DNA of 64,000 nucleotides from Tetradesmus obliquus (Eukaryota; Chlorophyta; Chlorophyceae; Sphaeropleales; Scenedesmaceae): assembly GCA_030272155.1 (NCBI GenBank), contig CP126200.1:3658001-3722000 (forward strand), written 5' to 3'. Below the pieces are notes generated by a model, which saw only the letters and a program-made list of their open reading frames with translations, made no database searches and had not been told where the DNA came from. Made by a program: the position numbers and the translations under genes. This document shows positions 12,243 to 23,100 of the stretch, one piece after another (within the stretch, counting starts at the first letter, position 1; every line of letters begins with the position of its first letter).

Positions 12243-12503
12243 AGTTGCATGCCCAGGAGCTGCTGCTGCTGCTGCTGTGCGCCCAGCAGCAGCCCACTGC
12301 CAAACCCTGCAGGCTGCCCCTGGCCACCTTGCTGCTGTTGATCACCCTGGTGACAGTGAGCAGAAACCTTTTGTGAGCGATGCCACAGAAACCACGCAGC
12401 TCCCCAAGTCCTGCTGCTACTGCTGCCCTGCGTGTCCACTTACCGTAGCGCCCGCCTGGGCCCGCGCAGCTAGCATGCTCTGCATAATATGCTGCAAGTC
12501 CAT
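346..12503 (-). CDS. SNF2-family ATPase with RING finger, CHR27/CHR28-like (Rad5/16 group), 14 exons
   Basis: Predicted nuclear chromatin-remodelling ATPase. Exons, 5' to 3': 12503-12444, 12346-12124, 11616-10048, 9676-9597, 8612-8436, 8226-8095, 7838-6090, 5731-5310, 4521-4284, 3563-2514, 2266-2120, 1766-1629, 793-740, 462-346. All have GT-AG junctions and matching phases, giving about 2051 residues. Residues 1-640 are Gln-rich. Walker A motif DDQGLGKT lies near 678-684. [14 protein letters not shown] is in exon 7, LDEAQSIKN near 1427, and SGTPIQN near 1455. A C3HC4 RING ([24 protein letters not shown]) sits near 1661-1717. Helicase-C motifs are [22 protein letters not shown] and [21 protein letters not shown]. 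The order, with RING between the helicase halves, is that of plant CHR27/28. Large Gln/Ala/Ser inserts interrupt the core in exons 6-8 and 10. Start chosen at the ATG of the first exon; the N-terminal exons are less certain than the core. Confidence 0.88.
1133..1886 (-). repeat. Two-sided junction ladder around SNF2 exon 12
   Basis: The real exon is 1766-1629. Its 3' half ([20 protein letters not shown]) plus donor is repeated at 1446-1378 and 1201-1133, spaced 251 and 245 bp, together with about 180 bp of intron. Both copies keep CAG|GT donors but lack an acceptor. Its 5' half ([19 protein letters not shown]) with an AG acceptor is repeated upstream at about 1886-1827. A CAG tract (1895-1949) borders that copy. 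Confidence 0.85.
1895..1949. repeat. CAG trinucleotide tract in an SNF2 intron
   Basis: About 18 uninterrupted CAG units. On the gene strand this is a CTG run lying just upstream of the duplicated acceptor-side copy of exon 12. Confidence 0.95.
3640..3860 (-). repeat. Acceptor-side copies of SNF2 exon 10 start
   Basis: The first codons of exon 10 ([20 protein letters not shown], exon start 3563) recur about 297 bp upstream. That copy starts at 3860, preceded by an AG, and continues to about 3785. A shorter remnant lies near 3640-3680. The adjoining intron motif rich in CAGTACA is repeated with them. Confidence 0.75.
4023..4330 (-). repeat. Donor-side ladder of SNF2 exon 9
   Basis: The exon 9 end ([10 protein letters not shown] then donor at 4284) is repeated at 4149 and 4023, spaced 135 and 126 bp. 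Both copies keep CAG|GT. Their coding parts have diverged (for example [10 protein letters not shown]). Confidence 0.8.
5073..5215 (-). other. Duplicate DEAQ-box exon (possible alternative exon of the SNF2 gene)
   Basis: A 143-nt copy of the last third of exon 8 lies in the following intron. It encodes [11 protein letters not shown] through [16 protein letters not shown] without a stop. It has an AG acceptor after a T-rich tract and a GT donor (AA|GTAGGT). It starts in phase 0 and ends in phase 2. It can therefore join exon 7 to exon 9 in frame in place of exon 8, but it would shift the frame if added after exon 8. Confidence 0.7.
5797..5871 (-). repeat. Acceptor-side copy of SNF2 exon 8 start
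   Basis: Near-identical copy of the first 75 bp of exon 8 (DKAVS then [10 protein letters not shown]), 140 bp upstream of the real start at 5731. It is preceded by an AG acceptor. The copy reads through briefly and then diverges into intron. Confidence 0.8.
8540..9138 (-). repeat. Five-copy acceptor ladder of SNF2 exon 5
   Basis: The exon 5 start ([20 protein letters not shown]; real acceptor at 8612) is repeated with acceptors at 8745, 8879, 9005 and 9138. The period is 126-134 bp. The copies at 8745, 8879 and 9138 are nearly intact. The one at 9005 is degenerate, and a further remnant lies near 9190-9240. All four listed copies keep the AG acceptor. Confidence 0.88.
9297..9676 (-). repeat. 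Donor ladder of SNF2 exon 4
   Basis: The exon 4 end ([17 protein letters not shown], donor at 9597) is repeated at 9480-9426 and 9353-9297. Both copies keep GAG|GTGCGG donors. A decayed fragment lies near 9500-9560. Together with the exon 5 ladder this accounts for most of the intron between exons 4 and 5. Confidence 0.85.
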
Positions 12504-15121
12504 CTTGTAGTTTCCGCCTATTTCAGAACGCCGGGATGCCGACGAGATTCGGAAGTGTGCTGCGTCTGTGCTACATTGGGACCTTCCAGCGAACTGCTCA
12601 GCTGATCTGTTTCATTGTTTAATACGTGGCGCAGGCTGAAACATCTCATGTGCATGCTGCCTGACTATGCTGCTAGCAAAGTTTCGCAATGCTCTCGAGT
12701 GAGAGAACCCTGTTTGCAGCAGAGCAGAAGCGCAAGCAGCTGCGGTTTTTAAAACAGCGGGTTCAGAGTGGGCATGGTGTAGCTGCGGGACCCAAGGACT
12801 GCAGGTCGCTGCCACTGCGTGTTTGCAGCAACTCCAGAGTTCCTGCCAGGCAGTGCCTGGACATTTTGAGAAGTATCTCTGAGATAGCAGATAATGGGGC
12901 AAATCCGCAACCTTTGACTGCCGTGGCACGTTGTCAACTGATATTATCTTAGGGGTTGCCGGTTTTGTGCCGCTTCTGCCTTTGTGTGCTGTCAAAGGCA
13001 ATGCCGGCAGTACTGCGCAGTACACATAGACAGCCTGAGAGCAACCTCTCTGGCTAATCGCAGTAGTTTCCACTGCGCGGCCAAAACGGTTTCAAACTCA
13101 AAGTAACTGTTGAACTACGGAAAAACTGTGTGCAAGAGCGGCTTCAGACTGGACATGGGGCAAGCTGCCAGCCTGCGGCAGTGCCACTGTGCGGCGCTGA
13201 CAGGACCGATTGCCTCTTTGCCCAATCGGGGCTAACCTGGTCATGCTACCCTTCTGTTCGGCAGGATGCAGGCTGCACTGCTGATTGCGGCCATGATCAG
13301 CTGCTGGCTGTGCAGCGACGCTAATACATCAGCACGACTGCAAGCCTGCAATGCATGCACCAAACTACAACTGTCATATTGGACCAAGGAGCTTGGCGCC
13401 AGCAGCTGTTCAGTCTGGCACACACCCCTCCAAACTTGTTCCGCTGCTTGCTGCGCTCAGGCTGCATACCATTGTGAACATGTGACCAGCCAAGCCAGAG
13501 CATTGGTGCCGTCAGCACTTAATGTACATAGTGGCTGGGCGCGCAAGCATCATGGCATGTTGTCAGGCATGCAGCTCTGGAGAATGAGACACCATGGGGT
13601 GCCTTGTCAGCAACTTTGCAGCTGTGGCAGCAGTGCACCCAGTACCGGGTCGGTTGAGTCAGCTGTGCCTAGGGCAGCCCAGACAACTGCTTGCATATAA
13701 ACAAGCAGGCTGGCAGGTTAGCGGGTTGCCACGTGGTCGCGCATTGCCAGGATGCCACATGGCTTGTCCACTGTCCACTGTTGCAGCCGCTGCGTATCAC
13801 GACTGGCTGCCAGCCGACATATACTATGTGTAGTAGAAGGCGTAATGCTGCTTTCTTGATGGCACTACTGCTCATGCTGGCTAGTTGCAGCAGGCTAGTA
13901 GCAGCGATTGCAGCCACTGCTGTTGTAAGCTGTCGTAGGGTAGCGATGCTACTGTAGGGTGATTGTACTCCCAGTTTTATCTTCCTGGCTCGGGGATGTT
14001 GAGGCAGTCTATTGACAGAGTGGTTGATATTGTGTGCGCCATGAGCCAGCACTGCCACAGTGATTGCGGCAGTCACGCGGCTGCAAGAGCAACAGAAATG
14101 AGCAGGAACCGCATTGTCTGCATGCTACTGAGTGGCAGCAGTCCCAGCATCCACCCGACTGCACTTCTGCCACAGCAGAATCGTCCTATTTACAGCAGCC
14201 TGCTTTGAGAGTTCACCACATTGCTGATGTTGAACATGTTGTACAGCATACTGTGTATGCAAGTGTACTGGCATTCGCCACGCCTGTGCTATCACACATT
14301 GCTCAAACTTTGAATTACAGATCAAAGCAGCAGACAGATTTACTCGTCTTGCAGTGAGAGACGATCCCTGCACTGTGCACCGACTGGAAGCTCCCTTAAC
14401 ATGGGCCTGCTGGCACTGGCAGCAGCCCTGATTGCCAAGTTAGGCACAGAGTCACCTGGCTGCTTCTGGTCTGTCAGTCCCCTACCAGGGCGCCCTTGCA
14501 TTAAATGAGTATGCTAGTGCTGTTAACTCTTTCGTACTGCGTGAAGGTAGAACCGTGCACGGCTGCACGCGGGGTGCAACCGACTGACTGTACTGCTCCC
14601 AGCCAACCACCAAACGACCGGGTACGTTTTTGGCAGAAAATACGAAGACGCGTAGCAAAAGCTCATACGTTGATGCTGAGAGTATGCGTGTCATGTAATT
14701 TTGCTGTCAGACAGCCACATGGGCAGTAGTAGAATCACTCGCTCGGTGGCGTTGACTGCAGCACAGCATAGCTTGCCGGGACCTGTGATCGTGCATGCAA
14801 GTAAGGATTGAACATCCAAACTTTATAGTTTGGTGCGGTGCGGGCGTAGATCGCTGTTTGCAATGGCCCAAGAGGTGCCATGTCTGACCGACAGACGGGC
14901 AGGGCTGCTGAAGTGACACTTTCAAGCCTACTTGATATCTACCACTACGTCAAAAGCCCACGCTGCGTCGAACATATACCGTCTCCGCTGCTCGTTCAGC
15001 AAATCAACTGCTTCCTTACCCGCTCACCAATACAAAACTCCCACTCCTGCTCAAGCGCTGCTTGACAAACAACGGGCTACTTCTATTGTTGCCCATACAT
15101 CGTCACATCAATTGCATCAAA
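12504..15121. other. Intergenic, no gene recognised apart from one weak ORF
   Basis: Upstream of both the SNF2 gene (-) and the expansin gene (+). The only open frame with protein-like character is listed separately at 13266-13700. I see no tRNA, mobile element or long repeat. A TATA-like TTTATAG near 14821 is about 300 bp upstream of the expansin ATG. Confidence 0.5.
13266..13700 (+). CDS. Hypothetical Cys-rich secreted protein (weak)
   Basis: Open frame of 144 codons that I do not recognise. It begins with a signal-peptide-like stretch (MQAALLIAAMISCWLCSDA) followed by a region with many Cys residues. There is no homologue I can name, no intron is needed, and codon use is not distinctive. 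It could be chance. The nearest gene is the expansin, 1.4 kb downstream on the same strand. Confidence 0.22.
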   Translation: MQAALLIAAMISCWLCSDANTSARLQACNACTKLQLSYWTKELGASSCSVWHTPLQTCSAACCAQAAYHCEHVTSQARALVPSALNVHSGWARKHHGMLSGMQLWRMRHHGVPCQQLCSCGSSAPSTGSVESAVPRAAQTTACI

Positions 15122-16835
15122 ATGGTTTCGCAAGGATCAGCTGCAGCAACGCTGCTTGGATCTGTGCTGGTGCTTGCCCTTGCGGGCTGCGCCTCAGCCA
15201 ACTTCGGCAGCTGGCAGACAGGCCGTGCAACATTCTACGGTGAGCAGCAAAGGGCTGATCAGAACAATTTTGCAGCTGCTGGACCAGCCATCCGGCCTGG
15301 CCTGCTCTTCCTGGCTTCACCAGTGTTTGGGTGACATAGAAGCAGTCACCACAACCACGCAGCATCAGCCCTGCTCGGCTCGCAGATCTAAACAAACGTG
15401 CATGTATCATTCCTATCGACAGCGATCTTGGCCAGTAACCCCCAGTTCTGCTCAGTGGTGGCTCGTGGCGCTTAGTGGACCCTGCCACCCTACACTACGC
15501 TGACCCGGCTGCCTGCCAACCGTTTTGCTAACTGCTGCAGGCACTGACGCATGGAGCATCCACAAGGGCTCCTGCATGTTCGGCTACCTAGACTACCGCA
15601 GGGCCACCGGTGAGTGCCCAGGGTCAATAGCCAGATCATCGTGCAGCCCTACGCATCTCCGCCTAGGGCCTGTGATTTCAGCATTATACACAAATGCTCG
15701 TCGGTTTAGCTGCTGCGTATGCTGACGTTGCTCCTGTTTCTTTTGCTGCCTTGCAGGGTGGGATGTTGTGGCCATCAGCGACATTGCCCCCGACTACAAG
15801 GGATCTTGCGGGTGAGCGTTATTCATTAAAACGTTAAATTCATGTTGGTGTACGTCTCGTCAGTTGCTGTGAAGATCTGTGTAGCCGAGCTTGATCAGGC
15901 AGAGGTATGTTGCCACAGCAGCAGTTCTGGCGGTACAACTGCTAGTGCCTAGTGCCTGCAGCCGATCTGCCTGCTGCTCAGCATACCTGCTGCTGCTGCT
16001 TTCCTGTTGCTGCGCAGAAAGTGCAAGGAGGTCAAGTGCAAGAACATGAACTTCCGTGACGGCTATGGCCAGTACCTGGAGCGCAGCAGCGTGTGCTGGG
16101 ATGAGTCAGCATCTGTGGTTGTCATGGTCACTGACACCTGCCCCTGCCACTACCCCAACAACTACCATAGCAACAAGCGCTGGTGCTGCGGAGACATGTA
16201 CCACCTCGACCTGAGCATCTGTGAGTGACATGGCCTTGTTTCTGTAACAGCATTCAAATGGTTGTTGCAAAAGTCCGCTGCTACGGGCATGTACCATCTG
16301 TTTGTTCAGCTGTCAGTGCGTGCGATCCAGCTTTTGGCAAAGACAGCACTGGTGGAAGTCAACCCCAGCAGCTGGCACGCTTCATTTGTGTGACAGCTGC
16401 TCAGTCGCGCCTCCTGCAAGGCTGCTGTTTGCATGCCAGCAACGCCCGACACGACTCAAGCAGCAACTGCAGCAGCAGGAACTCCATGCCATGCAACCTG
16501 CACTTTTGGCAGCACCTGCCCTCATCTTGCTATATCCGCAACACACAGTCACTGACTCTCTCTTTGCATCCTGCTGCTGCTGCTCTCCCTCCCGGTTCAT
16601 CCTCCCTATCTTATTTCTTGCAACAGGGGCCTTTGAGAAGCTGAGTGACACCAAGTGGGGGGTGGTGGCCACCACCTGGCGTGATGTGCCCTGCTGGCAC
16701 CGGCCCCAGAAGTGGGCCCGTGTGCCAAGCTGGAAGAAGGCTACCGCAGGCCAGAAGCCCCCAGCAGGCTTCCGCAGGAGCCAAGACGGCCGCCCTGCTG
16801 CGTGGTACGACTTCGGCCACCGCAAGGCGCTGTAA
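15122..16835 (+). CDS. Expansin-like secreted protein (DPBB domain only)
   Basis: Predicted wall-loosening or wall-binding protein, secreted. Exons 15122-15239, 15541-15609, 15757-15811, 16018-16220 and 16627-16835 give 217 residues with consistent phases. The start at 15122 is followed by a hydrophobic signal peptide (MVSQGSAAATLLGSVLVLAL) ending near CASA. The mature part has the expansin-type double-psi beta-barrel: RATFYG, a Cys-rich core (CKEVKC, CWDES), DTCPCHYPNN, and MYHLDLS at the position of the HFD motif. The barrel ends near WGVVATTWRDVPC. Only about 50 basic residues follow, so the usual C-terminal CBM63 domain (about 90 residues) is absent. Algal DPBB-only proteins exist, and RlpA/EG45-like is the alternative label. 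No junction ladders are seen in its introns. Confidence 0.82.
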
Positions 16836-19120
16836 GCTGCCTGTGATCTGGTGATCTGGCCATGAAATTGGCTGCAACAGGCAGCTGGTGATGCAAACGG
16901 CAGCCAGGCAACAGGCAGTGCAGGGGTGCGTGTAGGGTAGTTGTTGGAGGCAGGCTGTTTGTTGCTTATTTGCTGGGTGCCGTGGGGGTGGTGTGCAGCA
17001 GCTGCAACTCAGCGCTGCGCTTGTACGTACATGTATCAGTGTCTCTCTCCATTGGGTGTCAGTTAGCTCGAGGGTTAGGGCAGCACTGCTTGGGTGCGTC
17101 ATGCACCATTTTGAAGAAACACAACTTTTGGTGGCCCTGGTGCTGCAGTAACATGCAGGCCAGCTGCTGCCTGGCCCTGTGTGGGAGTTGGTGGCTAAAA
17201 CCAATTTGCGTAGAGTGTGCATATTAACTTGGCAGCAATGCAGGGAGTTGGTGTTATGTCATTGCATCGCAGCCAGTCGACACTTGTCAGGCAAACCTCA
17301 TCCTGCATGCAGAGCAGAGCAGCTTGTTCTTTCTTGCCTGGTGGGCTGTTGTTATTGGTTGCCAGAGCTTGTTGTCATTGGTTGTTGGCCTCAGGTGGTG
17401 TTCATTTCACAGGTGGAGAATTGGTGCTGTGCTGTACTGCTGCAGTCATGGGGTCGAGGTTGCTTTTGCAGCATTGCCGCGTCGTCGTAGCAGTGCCAGC
17501 TGCAGCCCCACCTCATCAGCTGCTGCATATGAAGCACTCATCAGCTGCTGCATATGAAGAAGAATCAGGGGCTATGTCGCTTGTATAGCTAGGTAGGCAA
17601 TGACTGCAATTGCCTGCTTGAAGCATCAAGGTTTCTTATCAACACAATAGCTGGGGGAAGCACAGGTGCTGCTTCTAAGCATGCACCTTTGTGTGTGTGT
17701 GTGTGTCCCACACGTGCAGCTCATGCATATTTCAGCGCACATGCCCTGTTTATTTGGTGCAGCCAACATGCTTGCTGCCACCAATGGCTATGTGTGCATT
17801 GCTGCTATCTGGCATTCGGGTATGGCTGGCTTACTGCCGCCAGCCGCCGCTGCAGCAAGAACGATAGACACCTCTGATGCTGGCTGTTGTGACACCAATG
17901 GAAGCCTCTTTTGCACACATTGGTTGCATGGGCACCCTCTTGTGATCTACTGTTGACGCTGTCGTGCAGAGGAAGAGTGCATTAGCTGAGGTGTCAGAGT
18001 TGTCTGTGCACTGCGAGCCTGCATTGCAAAGTGCAGGGCTCAACGCCTGACGGTAATGCATATGGATTGGCCAGGCAGCACTAACTTGTGGTGCTGCTCT
18101 GTGGCCTCATGTCCTTTTTGCATGCACTGTAGGCATCTTGAGTGTCCAGTTTCAGGAGAGAGAGTTTGAAAAACAAGCAAGGCAGGATGCTTGCATGCAA
18201 TGCAAGTCATCCCATCGACGGCGGCTGCAGCAATGCAGGCTGTGAGTTGCGGCTGCGATGCGCTGTGCTACTAGGTACAGCCTCGTTTGCCCACTCCCGC
18301 CGGTCGAGCTTGGTTTATGGTCATTGTTTGCAGCACCGCTGCCATGTGCTGCTGCCAGAGAGCTCCAATGAGCTGCATTTGGTGCATGGTATGTGCTGTG
18401 CTCATTTCCACAATTGCTGCATGCCACACACAGTGCTCGTGCACTCGGCGCAGCGCCTGTTGTGGCATGAGGTGTTGACGCCGGTGCTGACTGATGCCCT
18501 GGATCAGTTGTTGACGCTCATGTTGGCTGTCCCACGGGCGCCAACTGTGTAACCAAGCACTCCAACTACTTGCTGTCTTTGCCTCCATTACAGCGAAGAT
18601 GCCAGCCTGGACTAAACAAAAAGTACAGCAGGGCAGCAAACTTACACAGGAATACTTTGCTGCAAACCTGTTACCCAAGCCGAACAGCCTTGCATTGCAG
18701 TCAGACGTGCTGCCGTTACAGTCACGGCACAGCAATGAAAGTAAAGGATCACTAGCTGCTTCCCTGTGCTGGTTGCTGCAAGGTCGAACAGGGCACATCT
18801 GCCGCAGTGGCGCGTGTCCGAGTGCCTCTAGTCTTTGCAGCAAGGCAATACTGCGACAGTTGCCGACCGTCGTCGGGCCCGGGCTTGCACTGCACACGCC
18901 CTCCTTTAGTGTACACAGACATCATGATCATGTTATCCATCAAGCCATAGACATGACTGTGTGTGAAACACTGTACGGGGCCCGAAGTTTCACACACAGA
19001 GACATGCCATAGGCTATGGCTTGATCAGTGTTACACGCAAGGACATCGCCCGCTATGCCTCAGTTTGCCGTCACAAGTGAACACTGTGAAGTTCAAAGCT
19101 GTGGCGCAGCCCACACAAAC
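16836..19120. other. Intergenic, no gene recognised
   Basis: About 2.3 kb between the expansin and the COMT-like gene. It holds a short TG run near 17690-17706 and, at 18939-19025, the hairpin listed separately. Several open frames exist, but none shows a family resemblance or plausible splice structure. Part of it is probably 3' UTR of the converging genes. Confidence 0.5.
18939..19025. repeat. Imperfect inverted repeat (hairpin) with a dispersed core
   Basis: The left arm, 18939-18969, matches the reverse complement of the right arm, 18987-19025. Matched blocks are ATCAAGCCATAG and TGTGTGAAAC. The right arm has about 8 extra bases and the loop is 17 bp. The left arm and its flank (18926-18950) match 54415-54439 at 24 of 25 positions. 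Confidence 0.7.
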
Positions 19121-19395
19121 ACCTGAGGGTGAACTTCACAGCGACGTGGACACATTTAGGCATCTCCTTCCTCCACATTGCCAGCCACAAGTTCACATTG
19201 GATCGTTTACAGCCACTCGAACACCTCAGGGTGAAGTTCACAGCCGCGTGGAACACCTCCAGGCCATTCTCCACATCATCCCACCGCAAGTTCGTGATGT
19301 GAAGTTTACAGCCGCACGAACGCCTCAGGGTGAAGTTCACAGTCGCGTGGACACCTCCAGGCCATCCTCCACATCAACCCTCCACTCCAGCGTGG
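19121..19395 (-). repeat. Terminal-exon ladder past the COMT-like stop
   Basis: The last codons of the gene (VDVEDGLEVSTRL then TGA, about 19324-19395) and the following 3' UTR are repeated twice downstream, at about 19226-19292 and 19121-19192. The period is about 100-113 bp. Conserved blocks are CTGTGAA, CTTCACCCT and the GAGG-rich segment. Confidence 0.8.
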
Positions 19396-19480
19396 TGGCA
19401 ATGTAGCGGCTGCTGTAGCTGCTGCTGCCGCGCACGTACTGCAGGTAGGGCTTCATGCCACCCTCGGCAAACACACCTTC

Positions 19481-19513
<33 letters not shown>

Positions 19514-22500
19514 GTGACACCAGCTCTTTGCCTGAACAATGCAGCTACAGCAGCGTCCACATTGCATGGTTGGCGACGTGATGATGATGATGATGATGAT
19601 GTTAATGATGATGGCTTGGGGCTGGCTTTGTCACGCAGAGTGTACTTCACGGGCGCTCGAAGGGCAACCTACCATTGGCTATGAGAGAGAGGATAGTTAC
19701 ATGTGGGTCCTGGCACCATCTTAGCTTGGCTATGCTTACGCATGAGCTTGCTGTGCGTACCTGCATTATCTGCAACCACCATTGCGCCTGGTGACAGGTG
19801 CTGCTCTGCTGCCTGCAGGTACGCCAGGGTCTCCTTTGGGGTGCCATCCAGCAGCAGGAAGTCAATCGGCCTGCCATACTTGGAGGCAACCTCTGGCAGC
19901 TTGCTGACAGCATCTCCCCACCACACATCAACCTGCAGCGCCCCAGCCAGCAGCAGCATGCAGCAACAGCAGCACACAGCGGATGGCAAGCAGTCAAGGT
20001 GCGTGTTGCGCTGCAGCTGCAGGTCCCTCGACTGCCTGCGCAGGTGGAACCAGAAACAGGTGCAACATGAGCTGCCGGTGGGCTTGGCACCCATGGCAGC
20101 ACGCGTGTCGCCCCCATGCTCGTGCTGTACAGAGCCTGCTGCTCCCTGCTGTACCAGCCGCGCACCTTCAGCTGCACCAACACCAACACGCTGAGTCAGC
20201 GCGCAATCGTGATAAGCTGCCTTGCATCTTGGTTGGGACACAAACAGCCGCATGCTATGCGGTTCAGCAACTCTTTGAGCTTCATCAGGCAGTGCCAGGA
20301 CCAGCCTCACCGTGCTGCCGAGTGGTGTGCTGCGCTGTTTGTTCACTTCCACTTGGCTGGTCTGCCCCATATAAAGCTGTGGAGTGAGAACATTAGCGTC
20401 TAGATGGCATTCAACTGGGGTTTCCTTTGCACATCTACCAAAATAACCTTCCGCTGATCATTCTCACCGTGCTGCCGAGTGGTGTGCTGCGCTGCTTGTT
20501 GGCCTCCCCCTGGCTGGCCTGCCACAGGAAGCGCTTCGCCACCAGCAGCCAGCTCAGGTCCTTCTCTATGCTCACCAGCCGCCCGCCGGGTGGAAGCACC
20601 TGCATGACATGGATATAAGGATCCCATTGTGCTTGTAAACATTGGAGCATTTGCAACATGTTGAACGGCCAATGCGCTGCCACCAGCAGCCAGCTCAGGT
20701 CCTTCTGTATGCTCACCAGCCGCCCGCCGGGTGAAAGCACCTGCGCGAGGTTGACATTGGCATTCCATCGTGCATGCAAGCATTTGATTATTGAACCATG
20801 TCGATGCATCAATGTGCTGCCACCAGCAGCCAGCTCAGGTCCTTCTTGATGCTCACCAGCCACGCACCCCGACGGCAGCACCTGCATGCACAACTTGCAG
20901 TGCAGCATGGGGTCACTGCTGCAGCCACAGAGGTGAAGGCCGAGTTGCTGTGTTTGTCAACGAGGTCACTGCATCCGCAGACTGGCGGCCCGCAGCACCA
21001 GATGCATCAGTGCCAAGCCGGCAGGAGCAAGGCGGGGCTGATGAACCTAAAAAGCCAAGCCATAGTCGTTTGCAACCAGCCAATCTGCCATCTCTGTTGA
21101 GCACGCCGCTCATAGCGTGACTACCAGCAGTGCACACAGGCCATGGCCTGAGGCTCGCATCCAAAAAAATTCTCAAAAAAACACGAGTCTACCAAGCCCA
21201 CCGACTTATGCGATCTTGATCGCGCTGTAGCCCGCCGTGGTGGTGGTTTCATGACCGGCTGCGCTGACAGCTCATGATCTGAGGTTGGCACCCTCAAAGT
21301 CTGTCTAAAACACCTCAAGCACGCCCACCGACCTCATAAACACATCACCAATGATGTGAAAGCAATAATTACATATCCGCTCCGCTCCGCACCCCATGAA
21401 AGCGGCGAAAAGGGAGCGCTGCTCCATTGTGTTCGCCCACCAACCTGTGCGATCTTGATCGCGCTGTAGCCCGCCATTGTGCCGACCTCCACCGCCAGCT
21501 GCGGCTGGTGCTGCTGCAGCAGCTGCTGAATGATGGCGGCCTTCTTGGGCCCCAGGAAGGGCATGCCGTCACGCTTGCCCCAGCGCTCCAGCCGCCGTGC
21601 TATCCAGTCGTCATCCACCTGCAAGATTATGACACCTATTACTGTCATTATTGTGTAATGTTTTTGTGCCCCAGGAAGGGCATGCCGGCACGCCTGCCCC
21701 AGCGCCCAGCCGCCGCAAAATCTAGTCGTCATCCACCTGCGATTTATATACATAACTACCGTAGTAAATCTGTTGCAAAAGGATGATGCCACCATTGATT
21801 GGTGTTGCAGCCGCGCCGCGCGGTGCAGCTTCAGTGCAGTTGGCAGCTTGCATGCAGTTGGCAGCTTGCGTGTTGCGCAGCATGCCAACCACAGCGCCTG
21901 GCAAACACCACATGACAGTCAGTTCTCATATGTTTTGCGTGCCCTGCACCCTCCCCTTCTTCGGCCGTTACATTGCAGCAGACCAACAAAACTGCACTTG
22001 CTGCAGAAGCCTGTCTGTTTTTTCTATCATGCATACCATTGCGTCGCACCCTCACCTCCTTCAATCGCGAGATTGTCTGCCCCTGCTCATCCCTGAACAC
22101 CTCCCTCGCCCCTCTGTCAGCAGTGACGGTGCAATGGATCAAGAACATCGCAGTTGCTGCAGAAGCCAGCCCTTTTATTTTTACACGCATACATCTGCCT
22201 CGCACCCTCACCTCCTTTAGCCGAGACATCGTCTGCCCCTGCTCATCCCTGAACACCTCCCTGTCGCCATACTTGATCTGCGCCTGCCGCAGCTGCCGCC
22301 GCTGCTCCACACGGGCCTCACCAGCCGCTGAGTCAGCGTAGAACAGGCCGCCAAACACCAGCAGCCCAATCACGTTTATGACCAGGTTCTGAGCACCGCC
22401 GGTCGCTGCTGCCTGCAGTGCAGGCTCCTGCAGCATGTCACAGATGATGGAGCGATGGAAGGCAGCGGGCGGTGTTCAGGGACTGGACATTGACCAATTC

Positions 22501-22897
22501 ACAGGTGATGCAGGTTACTACCAGCTATGTTCGGCAGGGTTACATAATAAACGATTGCACAAGGGTTTTGTGGCGGGCAGCAGCAACAGCAGCAGCCTGC
22601 AGCAGGTCACATGCTGCCAGCCGCACCTGTATCAGCTGCGCCGCTGAGATGAGTGCTGCCACAAAAGTGGAGGCAGCTGAGAAGCCGAAAAAGGCGAGCC
22701 GCAGCGGGCGGGGCAGGAAGTACCTGCACCCAGGGCAGAATTGTGTTGTTGTAATGTTGAGACCACGTTACCGAGTTACCAGAGCATGGGTGATTCCAGC
22801 AGAGCCAGAAATGAAATCTTTGCACGGCAACGCATTCACCTGCGTGCCAGAAACTCTGAGAAAGGTTTTGTACTGCATTGCATTGAATTGCATGTGT

Positions 22898-22945
<48 letters not shown>

Positions 22946-23061
22946 CGCACTCACTCCAGGAAGTTCTTAGGGTCCCGCAGCTCATCCTCCAGCTGCCGCT
23001 GCTTGCTGGCATCAAGTTGCGGCTCCACCAGCTGCTGCAGCTGCTGCTGTGGATCTTGCTC

Positions 23062-23100
<39 letters not shown>

